From positions 4,898,001 to 4,962,000 of the forward strand of contig OZ025255.1 of assembly GCA_964019135.1 (NCBI GenBank): a stretch of 64,000 bases of DNA, given 5' to 3'. The notes beneath the pieces were generated by a model. It saw only the letters and a program-made list of their open reading frames with translations, was not told the origin of the DNA and did not search any database. A program made the position numbers and the translations under genes. Source of the DNA: Arenicola marina (Eukaryota; Annelida; Polychaeta; Arenicolidae). Positions 1-11,042 of the stretch are shown in pieces. Positions within the stretch are counted from its first letter, which is position 1, and each line of letters opens with the position of its first letter.

Positions 1-179
1 TGTGTCACCGCCCTGACGTCAGTACTACATGTACAAGGTGTCACCGCCCTGACGTCAGTACTACATGTACACTGTGTCACCGCCCTGACGTCAGTACTAT
101 ATGTACACTGTGTCACCGCCCTGACGTCAGTGCTACATGTACAATGTGTCACCGCCCTGACGTCAGACTACATGTACAA
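1..179 (+). repeat. Block 0: right end of a block, beta tail (5 units)
   Basis: The window opens inside a block at an exact unit start. The last units read R-L-L-L-M, with a TATATG unit two before the boundary, matching the beta tail of the 75- and 42-unit blocks. It has one difference not seen in the other beta tails: CAGTGCTAC near 129-136. The block then ends in the 35-bp boundary unit. Confidence 0.85.
13..22. promoter_or_regulatory. CRE-like palindrome CTGACGTCAG, one per monomer (first copy)
   Basis: The 10-bp palindrome contains TGACGTCA, the full-site consensus of CREB/ATF-type bZIP proteins. It recurs once per unit across the window. Variant units carry TGGCGTCA, TGATGTCA, TGTCGTCA or TGCCGTCA. 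Boundary units keep TGACGTCA but lose the outer C (ATGACGTCAG). Binding in vivo is not shown by the sequence, and no promoter or gene lies nearby, so a regulatory role is speculative. Confidence 0.35.
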
Positions 180-215
180 TGTGTCACCGCTATGACGTCA
201 GTACTACATGTACAA
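144..215 (+). repeat. Boundary signature (first of 40)
   Basis: The 35-bp unit at 145-179 lacks the T of CAGTACTAC. The unit at 180-215 carries CGCTATGACG. The two changes occur together in all 40 cases. The second unit starts at 180, 539, 3238, 3597, 5828, 6943, 7842, 9173, 10684, 11043, 13274, 14497, 15396, 16763, 18202, 19137, 22808, 25291, 26190, 28673, 30976, 33459, 34358, 37237, 40944, 42455, 45334, 47997, 49508, 49867, 52206, 54905, 56416, 56775, 58754, 59977, 60876, 62027, 63430 and 63861. Eleven have CGTTATG (T-type: 539, 3597, 11043, 18202, 22808, 28673, 30976, 49867, 56775, 63430, 63861); the other 29 have CGCTATG (C-type). Confidence 0.97.
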
Positions 216-538
216 TGTGTCACCGCCCTGACGTCAGTACTACATGTACAACGTGTCACCGCCCTGACGTCAGTACTACATGTACACTGTGTCACCGCCC
301 TGACGTCAGTACTACATGTACAATGTGTCACCGCCCTGACGTCAGTACTACATGTACAATGTGTCACCGCCCTGACGTCAGTACTACATGTACAAAGTGT
401 CACCGCCCTGTCGTCAGTACTACATGTACACTGTGTCACCGCCCTGACGTCAGTACTATATGTACACTGTGTCACCGCCCTGACGTCAGTACTACATGTA
501 CAATGTGTCACCGCCCTGACGTCAGACTACATGTACAA
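180..538 (+). repeat. Block 1: 10-unit block, copy 1 of 5
   Basis: Length is 359 bp, opened by a C-type boundary. Codes are M-M-T-L-M-M-K-L-L-M. The K unit (AAAGTGTCACC with CTGTCG) is diagnostic. By eye all five 10-unit blocks look the same. The next block opens with a T-type boundary, as after every 10-unit block. Confidence 0.93.
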
Positions 539-3237
539 TGTGTCACCGTTATGACGTCAGTACTACATGTACAATGTGTCACCGCCCTGACGTCAGTACT
601 ACATGTACAACGTGTCACCGCCCTGACGTCAGTACTACATGTACACTGTGTGACCGCCCTGACGTCAGTACTACATGTACAATGTGTCACCGCCCTGACG
701 TCAGTACTACATGTACAATGTGTCACCGCCCTGACGTCAGTACTGCATGTACAAGGTGTCACCGCCCTGACGTCAGTACTACATGTACACTGTGTCACCG
801 CCCTGCCGTCAGTACTACATGTACAATGTGTCACCGCCCTGACGTCAGTACTACATGTACAATGTGTCACCGCCCTGACGTCAGTACTGCATGTACAAGG
901 TGTCACCGCCCTGACGTCAGTACTACATGTACAATGTGTCACCGCCCTGACGTCAATACTACATGTACACTGTATCACCACCCTGACGTCAGTACTACAT
1001 GTACACTGTGTCACCGCCCTGACGTCAGTACTACATGTACAATGTGTCACCGCCCTGACGTCAGTACTACATGTACAAGGTGTCACCGCCCTGACGTCAG
1101 TACTACATGTACACTGTGTCACCGCCCTGACGTCAGTACTGCATGTACACTGTGTCACCGCCCTGACGTCAGTACTACATGTACACTGTGTCACCGCCCT
1201 GACGTCAGTACTACATGTACAATGTGTCACCGCCCTGACGTCAGTACTACATGTACACTCTGTCACCGCCCTGACGTCAGTACTACATGTACAATGCGTC
1301 ACCGCCCTGACGTCAGTACTACATTTACACTGTGTCACCGCCTTGACGTCAGTACAATATGTACAATGTGTCACCGCCCTGACGTCAGTACTACATGTAC
1401 ACTGTGTCACCGCCCTGACGTCAGTACTGCATGTACAACGTGTCATCGCCCCAACGTCCATACTACATGTACAAGGTGTCACCGCCCTGTCGTCAGTACT
1501 ACATGTACAAGCTGTCACCGCCCTGACGTCAGTACTACATGTACACTGTGTCACCGCCCTGGCGTCAGTACTACATGTACAAGAAGTCACCGCCCTGACG
1601 TCAGTACTACATGTACACAGTGTCATCGCCCTGACGTCAGTACTACATGTACAATGTGTCGCCGCCCTGACGTCAGTACTACATGTACACTGTGTCACCG
1701 CCCTGACGTCAGTACCACATGTACACTGTGTCACCGCCCTGACGTCAGTACTACATGTACAATGTGTCACCGCCCTGACGTCAGTACTACATGTACAATG
1801 TGTCACCGCCCTGACGTCAGTACTACATGTACACTGTGTCACCGCCCTGACGTCAGTACTACATATACAATGTGCCACCGCCCTGACGTCAGTACTACAT
1901 GTACAATGTGTCACCGCCCTGACGTCAGTACTACATGTACATTGTGTCACCGCCCTGACGTCAGTACTACATGTACACTGTGTCACCGCCCTGACGTCAG
2001 TACCACATGTACAATGTGTCACCGCCCTGACGTCAGTACTACATGTACATTGTGTCACCGCCCTGACGTCAGTACTACATGTACAATGTGTCACCGCCCT
2101 GACGTCAGTACCACATGTACACTGTGTCACCGCCCTGACGTCAGTACTACATGTACAATGTGTCACCGCCCTGACGTCAGTACTACATGTACAAGTTGTC
2201 ACCGACCTGACGTCAGTACTACATGTACACTGTGTCACCGCCCTGACGTCAGTACTACATGTACACTGTGTCACCGCCCTGGCGTCAGTACTACATGTAC
2301 ACTGTGTCACCGCCCTGGCGTCAGTACTACATGTACACTGTGTCACCGCCCTGGCGTCAGTACTACATGTACAAGTTGTCACCGACCTGACGTCAGTACT
2401 ACATGTACACTGTGTCACCGCCCTGGCGTCAGTACTACATGTACACTGTGTCACCGCCCTGGCGTCAGTACTACATGTACACTGTGTCACCGCCCTGACG
2501 TCAGTACTACATGTACACTGTGTCACAGCCCTGACGTCAGTACTACATGTACAATGTGTCACCGCCCTGACGTCAGTACTACATGTACACTGTGTCAAAG
2601 CCCTGGCGTCAGTACTACATGTACACTGTGTCACCGCCCTGACGTCAGTACTACATGTACAAGGTGTCACCGCCCCGACGTCAGTACTACATGTGCAAGA
2701 TGTCACCGCCCTGATGTCAGTACTACATGTACACTGTGTCACCGCCCTGACGTCAGTACTACATGTACAAGTTGTCACCGACCTGACGTCAGTACTACAT
2801 GTACACTGTGTCACCGCCCTGACGTCAGTACTACATGTACACTGTGTCACCGCCCTGACGTCAGTACTACATGTACACTGTGTCACCGCCCTGACGTCAG
2901 TACTACATGTACACTGTGTCACCGCCCTGACGTCAGTACTACATGTACAATGTGTCACCGCCCTGATGTCAGTACTGCATGTACACTGTGTCACCGCCCT
3001 GATGTCAGTACTACATGTACTCTGTGTCACCGCCCTGACGTCAGTACTGTATGTACACTGTGTCACCGCCCTGACGTCAGTACTACATGTACAAGGTGTC
3101 ACCGCCCTGACGTCAGTACTACATGTACACTGTGTCACCGCCCTGACGTCAGTACTATATGTACACTGTGTCACCGCCCTGACGTCAGTACTACATGTAC
3201 AATGTGTCACCGCCCTGACGTCAGACTACATGTACAA
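539..3237 (+). repeat. Block 2: 75-unit hybrid block, H1 (T-type) head, beta tail
   Basis: The head reads M-M-T-L-M-M-R-L, with TGTGTGACCG in the L unit. It follows the 62-unit block almost unit for unit to the alpha signature near 2,660-2,745. In place of the expected boundary it continues with TTGTCACCGACC (about 2,771) and a beta tail of the kind ending H2 blocks. It reads as a 62-unit block fused to 13 extra units by unequal exchange that removed a boundary. Confidence 0.85.
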
Positions 3238-3596
3238 TGTGTCACCGCTATGACGTCAGTACTACATGTACAATGTGTCACCGCCCTGACGTCAGTACTA
3301 CATGTACAACGTGTCACCGCCCTGACGTCAGTACTACATGTACACTGTGTCACCGCCCTGACGTCAGTACTACATGTACAATGTGTCACCGCCCTGACGT
3401 CAGTACTACATGTACAATGTGTCACCGCCCTGACGTCAGTACTACATGTACAAAGTGTCACCGCCCTGTCGTCAGTACTACATGTACACTGTGTCACCGC
3501 CCTGACGTCAGTACTATATGTACACTGTGTCACCGCCCTGACGTCAGTACTACATGTACAATGTGTCACCGCCCTGACGTCAGACTACATGTACAA
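3238..3596 (+). repeat. Block 3: 10-unit block, copy 2 of 5
   Basis: Same ten-unit barcode as 180-538, with the K unit near 3,450. It starts the first copy of the 6-kb third-order repeat (3,238-9,172). Confidence 0.93.
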
Positions 3597-5827
3597 TGTG
3601 TCACCGTTATGACGTCAGTACTACATGTACAATGTGTCACCGCCCTGACGTCAGTACTACATGTACAACGTGTCACCGCCCTGACGTCAGTACTACATGT
3701 ACACTGTGTGACCGCCCTGACGTCAGTACTACATGTACAATGTGTCACCGCCCTGACGTCAGTACTACATGTACAATGTGTCACCGCCCTGACGTCAGTA
3801 CTGCATGTACAAGGTGTCACCGCCCTGACGTCAGTACTACATGTACACTGTGTCACCGCCCTGCCGTCAGTACTACATGTACAATGTGTCACCGCCCTGA
3901 CGTCAGTACTACATGTACAATGTGTCACCGCCCTGACGTCAGTACTGCATGTACAAGGTGTCACCGCCCTGACGTCAGTACTACATGTACAATGTGTCAC
4001 CGCCCTGACGTCAATACTACATGTACACTGTATCACCACCCTGACGTCAGTACTACATGTACACTGTGTCACCGCCCTGACGTCAGTACTACATGTACAA
4101 TGTGTCACCGCCCTGACGTCAGTACTACATGTACAAGGTGTCACCGCCCTGACGTCAGTACTACATGTACACTGTGTCACCGCCCTGACGTCAGTACTGC
4201 ATGTACACTGTGTCACCGCCCTGACGTCAGTACTACATGTACACTGTGTCACCGCCCTGACGTCAGTACTACATGTACAATGTGTCACCGCCCTGACGTC
4301 AGTACTACATGTACACTCTGTCACCGCCCTGACGTCAGTACTACATGTACAATGCGTCACCGCCCTGACGTCAGTACTACATTTACACTGTGTCACCGCC
4401 TTGACGTCAGTACAATATGTACAATGTGTCACCGCCCTGACGTCAGTACTACATGTACACTGTGTCACCGCCCTGACGTCAGTACTGCATGTACAACGTG
4501 TCATCGCCCCAACGTCCATACTACATGTACAAGGTGTCACCGCCCTGTCGTCAGTACTACATGTACAAGCTGTCACCGCCCTGACGTCAGTACTACATGT
4601 ACACTGTGTCACCGCCCTGGCGTCAGTACTACATGTACAAGAAGTCACCGCCCTGACGTCAGTACTACATGTACACAGTGTCATCGCCCTGACGTCAGTA
4701 CTACATGTACAATGTGTCGCCGCCCTGACGTCAGTACTACATGTACACTGTGTCACCGCCCTGACGTCAGTACCACATGTACACTGTGTCACCGCCCTGA
4801 CGTCAGTACTACATGTACAATGTGTCACCGCCCTGACGTCAGTACTACATGTACAATGTGTCACCGCCCTGACGTCAGTACTACATGTACACTGTGTCAC
4901 CGCCCTGACGTCAGTACTACATATACAATGTGCCACCGCCCTGACGTCAGTACTACATGTACAATGTGTCACCGCCCTGACGTCAGTACTACATGTACAT
5001 TGTGTCACCGCCCTGACGTCAGTACTACATGTACACTGTGTCACCGCCCTGACGTCAGTACCACATGTACAATGTGTCACCGCCCTGACGTCAGTACTAC
5101 ATGTACATTGTGTCACCGCCCTGACGTCAGTACTACATGTACAATGTGTCACCGCCCTGACGTCAGTACCACATGTACACTGTGTCACCGCCCTGACGTC
5201 AGTACTACATGTACAATGTGTCACCGCCCTGACGTCAGTACTACATGTACAAGTTGTCACCGACCTGACGTCAGTACTACATGTACACTGTGTCACCGCC
5301 CTGACGTCAGTACTACATGTACACTGTGTCACCGCCCTGGCGTCAGTACTACATGTACACTGTGTCACCGCCCTGGCGTCAGTACTACATGTACACTGTG
5401 TCACCGCCCTGGCGTCAGTACTACATGTACAAGTTGTCACCGACCTGACGTCAGTACTACATGTACACTGTGTCACCGCCCTGGCGTCAGTACTACATGT
5501 ACACTGTGTCACCGCCCTGGCGTCAGTACTACATGTACACTGTGTCACCGCCCTGACGTCAGTACTACATGTACACTGTGTCACAGCCCTGACGTCAGTA
5601 CTACATGTACAATGTGTCACCGCCCTGACGTCAGTACTACATGTACACTGTGTCAAAGCCCTGGCGTCAGTACTACATGTACACTGTGTCACCGCCCTGA
5701 CGTCAGTACTACATGTACAAGGTGTCACCGCCCCGACGTCAGTACTACATGTGCAAGATGTCACCGCCCTGATGTCAGTACTACATGTACACTGTGTCAC
5801 CGCCCTGACGTCAGACTACATGTACAA
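3597..5827 (+). repeat. Block 4: 62-unit block, H1 (T-type) head, alpha tail
   Basis: This 2,231-bp block is the reference for the T-type H1 family. Landmarks in order are TGTGTGACCG, CTGCCGTC, TGTATCACCACC, AATGCGTCACC, CATTTACAC followed by CAGTACAATATG, TCATCGCCCCAACGTCCATAC, AAGAAGTCACC, several TTGTCACCGACC units, and the alpha tail. The distal half is rich in CCTGGCGTC units. An apparently equal copy lies at 11,043-13,273. Confidence 0.9.
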
Positions 5828-6942
5828 TGTGTCACCGCTATGACGTCAGTACTACATGTACAATGTGTCACCGCCCTGACGTCAGTACTACATGTACAAG
5901 GTGTCACCGCCCTGGCGTCAGTACTACATGTACAATGTGTCACCGCCCTGACGTCAGTACTACATGTACACTGTGTCACCGCCCTGACGTCAGTACTATA
6001 TGCACACTGTGTCACCGCCCTGACGTCAGTACTACATGTACAATGTGTCACCGCCCTGACGTCAGTACTGCATGTACAAGGTGTCACCGCCTTGACGTCA
6101 GTACTACATGTACACTGTGTCACCGCCCTGACGTCAGTACTACATGTACACTGTGTCACCGCCCCGACGTCAGTACTACATGTACACTGTGTCACCGCCC
6201 TGACGTCAGTACTACATGTACACTGTGTCACCGCCCTGACGTCAGTACTATATGTACACTGTGTCACCGCCCTGACGTCAGTACTACATGTACACTGTGT
6301 CACCGCCCTGACGTCAGTACTATATGTACACTGTGTCACCGCCCCGACGTCAGTACTACATGTACACTGTGTCACCGCCCTGACGTCAGTACTGCATGTA
6401 CACTGTGTCACCGCCCTGACGTCAGTACTACATGTACACTGTGTCACCGCCCCGACGTCAGTACTACATGTACACTGTGTCACCGCCCTGACGTCAGTAC
6501 TACATGTACACTGTGTCAACGCCCTGACGTCAGTACTACATGTACACTGTGTCACCGCCCTGACGTCAGTACTACATGTACAATGTGTCACCGCCCTGAC
6601 GTCAGTACTATATGCACACTGTGTCACCGCCCTGACGTCAGTACTACATGTACACTGTGTCACCGCCCTGACGTCAGTACTACATGTACACTGTGTCACC
6701 GCCCTGACGTCAGTACTACATGTACACTGTGTCACCGCCCTGACGTCAGTACTACATGTACAATGTGTCACCGCCCTGATGTCAGTACTGCATGTACACT
6801 GTGTCACCGCCCTGATGTCAGTACTACATGTACTCTGTGTCACCGCCCTGACGTCAGTACTGTATGTACACTGTGTCACCGCCCTGACGTCAGTACTACA
6901 TGTACAAGGTGTCACCGCCCTGACGTCAGACTACATGTACAA
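5828..6942 (+). repeat. Block 5: 31-unit block, H2 head, truncated beta tail
   Basis: The head is M-M-R-M-L-L-M-R, with CCTGGCG in the first R unit and GCCTTGACG in the second. A long run of L units with several TATATG units follows. It matches the 34-unit blocks at 13,274 and 58,754, but the boundary falls straight after the final R unit, so the usual L-L-M end is missing. Confidence 0.88.
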
Positions 6943-7841
6943 TGTGTCACCGCTATGACGTCAGTACTACATGTACAATGTGTCACCGCCCTGACGTCAG
7001 TACTACATGTACAACGTGTCACCGCCCTGACGTCAGTACTACATGTACACTGTGTCACCGCCCTGACGTCAGTACTACATGTACAATGTGTCACCGCCCT
7101 GACGTCAGTACTACATGTACACTGTGTCACCGCCCTGACGTCAGTACTGCATGTACACTGTGTCACCGCCCTGACGTCAGTACTGCATGTACACTGTGTC
7201 ACCGCCCTGACGTCAGTACTACATGTACACTGTGTCACCGCCCCGACGTCAGTACTACATGTACACTGTGTCACCGCCCTGACGTCAGTACTACATGTAC
7301 ACTGTGTCAACGCCCTGACGTCAGTACTACATGTACACTGTGTCACCGCCCTGACGTCAGTACTACATGTACAATGTGTCACCGCCCTGACGTCAGTACT
7401 ATATGCACACTGTGTCACCGCCCTGACGTCAGTACTACATGTACACTGTGTCACCACCCTGACGTCAGTACTACATGTACACTGTGTCACCGCCCTGACG
7501 TCAGTACTACATGTACACTGTGTCACCGCCCTGACGTCAGTACTACATGTACAATGTGTCACCGCCCTGATGTCAGTACTGCATGTACACTGTGTCAACG
7601 CCCTGATGTCAGTACTACATGCACTCTGTGTCACCGCCCTGACGTCAGTACTGTATGTACACTGTGTCACCGCCCTGACGTCAGTACTACATGTACAAGG
7701 TGCCACCGCCCTGTCGTCAGTACTACATGTACACTGTGTCACCGCCCTGACGTCAGTACTATATGTACACTGTGTCACCGCCCTGACGTCAGTACTACAT
7801 GTACAATGTGTCACCGCCCTGACGTCAGACTACATGTACAA
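6943..7841 (+). repeat. Block 6: 25-unit block, copy 1 of 5, beta-prime tail
   Basis: The first five units are those of the 10-unit block (M-M-T-L-M). The rest matches the right part of the H2 family and ends with AAGGTGCCACC and CTGTCG. It differs from the other four copies by an L where they have R near 7,150 and by CACCACCCTG near 7,453. GTCAACGCCCTGATG near 7,597 places it with the copies at 14,497 and 59,977. Confidence 0.9.
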
Positions 7842-9172
7842 TGTGTCACCGCTATGACGTCAGTACTACATGTACAATGTGTCACCGCCCTGACGTCAGT
7901 ACTACATGTACAACGTGTCACCGCCCTGACGTCAGTACTACATGTACACTGTGTCACCGCCCTGACGTCAGTACTACATGTACAATGTGTCACCGCCCTG
8001 ACGTCAGTCCTACATGTACAATGTGTCACCGCCCTGACGTCAGTCCTACATGTACAATGTGTCACCGCCCTGACGTCAGTACTGCATGTACAAGGTGTCA
8101 CCGCCCTGACGTCAGTACTACATGTACACTGTGTCACCGCCCTGACGTCAGTACTACATGTACAATGTGTCACCGCCCTGACGTCAGTACTACATGTACA
8201 ATGTGTCACCGCCCTGACGTCAGTACTGCATGTACAAGGTGTCACCGTCCTGACGTCAGTACTACATGTACAATGTGTCACCGCCCTGACGTCAATACTA
8301 CATGTACACTGTATCACCACCCTGACGTCAGTACTACATGTACACTGTGTCACCGCCCTGACGTCAGTACTACATGTACAATGTGTCACCGCCCTGACGT
8401 CAGTACTACATGTACAAGGTGTCACCGCCCTGACGTCAGTACTACATGTACACTGTGTCACCGCCCTGACGTCAGTACTGCATGTACACTGTGTCACCGC
8501 CCTGACGTCAGTACTACATGTACACTGTGTCACCGCCCTGACGTCAGTACTACATGTACAATGTGTCACCGCCCTGACGTCAGTACTACATGTACACACT
8601 GTCACCGCCCTGACGTCAGTACTACATGTACAATGCGTCACCGCCCTGACGTCAGTACTACATTTACACTGTGTCACCGCCTTAACGTCAGTACAATATG
8701 TACAATGTGTCACCGCCCTGACGTCAGTACTACATGTACACTGTGTCACCGCCCTGACGTCAGTACTGCATGTACAACGTGTCATCGCCCCAACGTCAGT
8801 ACTACATGTACAAGGTGTCACCGCCCTGTCGTCAGTACTACATGTACAAGCTGTCACCGCCCTGACGTCAGTACTACATGTACACTGTGTCACCGCCCTG
8901 GCGTCAGTACTACATGTACAAGAAGTCACCGCCCTGACGTCAGTACTACATGCACACAGTGTCATCGCCCTGACGTCAGTACTAAATGTACAATGTGTCG
9001 CCGCCCTGACGTCAGTACTACATGTACACTGTGTCACCGCCCTGACGTCAGTACTACATGTACAAGGTGTCACCGCCCCGACGTCAGTACTACATGTGCA
9101 AGATGTCACCGCCCTGATGTCAGTACTACATGTACACTGTGTCACCGCCCTGACGTCAGACTACATGTACAA
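7842..9172 (+). repeat. Block 7: 37-unit block, H1 (SP) head, alpha tail
   Basis: It carries the SP markers: CAGTCCTAC (two copies in a row near 8,006 and 8,042, where relatives have one), CACACTGTCACC near 8,596, GCCTTAACG near 8,681 and TACTAAATG near 8,980. It stops at the alpha signature, without the long right half seen in the 69-, 80- and 102-unit relatives. Confidence 0.88.
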
Positions 9173-10683
9173 TGTGTCACCGCTATGACGTCAGTACTAC
9201 ATGTACAATGTGTCACCGCCCTGACGTCAGTACTACATGTACAAGGTGTCACCGCCCTGGCGTCAGTACTACATGTACAATGTGTCACCGCCCTGACGTC
9301 AGTACTACATGTACAATGTGTCACCGCCCTGACGTCAGTACTACATGTACAATGTGTCACCGCCCTGACGTCAGTACTGCATGTACAAGGTGTCACCGCC
9401 TTGACGTCAGTACTACATGTACACTGTGTCACCGCCCTGACGTCAGTACTACATGTACACTGTGTCACCGCCCCGACGTCAGTACTACATGTACACTGTG
9501 TCACCGCCCTGACGTCAGTACTACATGTACACTGTGTCACCGCCCTGACGTCAGTACTATATGTACACTGTGTCACCGCCCTGACGTCAGTACTACATGT
9601 ACACTGTGTCACCGCCCTGACGTCAATACTATATGTACACTGTGTCACCGCCCGGACGTCAGTACTACATGTACACTGTGTCACCGCCCTGACGTCAGTA
9701 CTGCATGTACACTGTGTCACCGCCCTGACGTCAGTACTACATGTACACTGTGTCACCGCCCCGACGTCAGTACTACATGTACACTGTGTCACCGCCCTGA
9801 CGTCAGTACTACATGTACACTGTGTCAACGCCCTGACGTCAGTACTACATGTACACTGTGTCACCGCCCTGACGTCAGTACTACATGTACAATGTGTCAC
9901 CGCCCTGACGTCAGTACTATATGCACACTGTGTCACCGCCCCGACGTCAGTACTACATGTACACTGTGTCACCGCCCTGACGTCAGTACTACATGTACAC
10001 TGTGTCACCGCCCCGACGTCGGTACTACATGTACACTGTGTCACCGCCCTGACGTCAGTACTACATGTACACTGTGTCACCGCCCTGACGTCAGTACTAC
10101 ATGTACACTGTGTCACCGCCCTGACGTCAGTACTACATGTACACTGTGTCACCGCCCCGACGTCAGTACTACATGTACACTGTGTCACCGCCCTGACGTC
10201 AGTACTACATGTACACTGTGTCACCGCCCCGACGTCAGTACTACATGTACACTGTGTCACCGCCCTGACGTCAGTACTACATGTACACTGTGTCACCGCC
10301 CTGACGTCAGTACTACATGTACACTGTGTCACCGCCCTGACGTCAGTACTACATGTACACTGTGTCACCGCCCTGACGTCAGTACTACATGTACAATGTG
10401 TCACCGCCCTGATGTCAGTACTGCATGTACACTGTGTCACCGCCCTGATGTCAGTACTACATGTACTCTGTGTCACCGCCCTGACGTCAGTACTGTATGT
10501 ACACTGTGTCACCGCCCTGACGTCAGTACTACATGTACAAGGTGTCACCGCCCTGACGTCAGTACTACATGTACACTGTGTCACCGCCCTGACGTCAGTA
10601 CTATATGTACACTGTGTCACCGCCCTGACGTCAGTACTACATGTACAATGTGTCACCGCCCTGACGTCAGACTACATGTACAA
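9173..10683 (+). repeat. Block 8: 42-unit block, H2 head, beta tail, copy 1 of 4
   Basis: The head is M-M-R-M-M-M-R, differing from the 34-unit form by M-M where that has L-L. Diagnostic units are CAATACTATATG near 9,625, GCCCGGACG near 9,652 and GTCGGTACTAC near 10,019. It has a longer L-unit run than the 34-unit form. Further copies start at 40,944, 47,997 and 54,905. Confidence 0.9.
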
Positions 10684-11042
10684 TGTGTCACCGCTATGAC
10701 GTCAGTACTACATGTACAATGTGTCACCGCCCTGACGTCAGTACTACATGTACAACGTGTCACCGCCCTGACGTCAGTACTACATGTACACTGTGTCACC
10801 GCCCTGACGTCAGTACTACATGTACAATGTGTCACCGCCCTGACGTCAGTACTACATGTACAATGTGTCACCGCCCTGACGTCAGTACTACATGTACAAA
10901 GTGTCACCGCCCTGTCGTCAGTACTACATGTACACTGTGTCACCGCCCTGACGTCAGTACTATATGTACACTGTGTCACCGCCCTGACGTCAGTACTACA
11001 TGTACAATGTGTCACCGCCCTGACGTCAGACTACATGTACAA
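10684..11042 (+). repeat. Block 9: 10-unit block, copy 3 of 5
   Basis: Same ten-unit barcode as 180-538. It opens the second and most complete copy of the third-order repeat (10,684-16,762). Confidence 0.93.

Noticed and set aside
13-22. Functional promoters at each CRE-like site
   Set aside because: No TATA element, initiator or downstream gene accompanies the sites, and their regular spacing is simply the satellite period.
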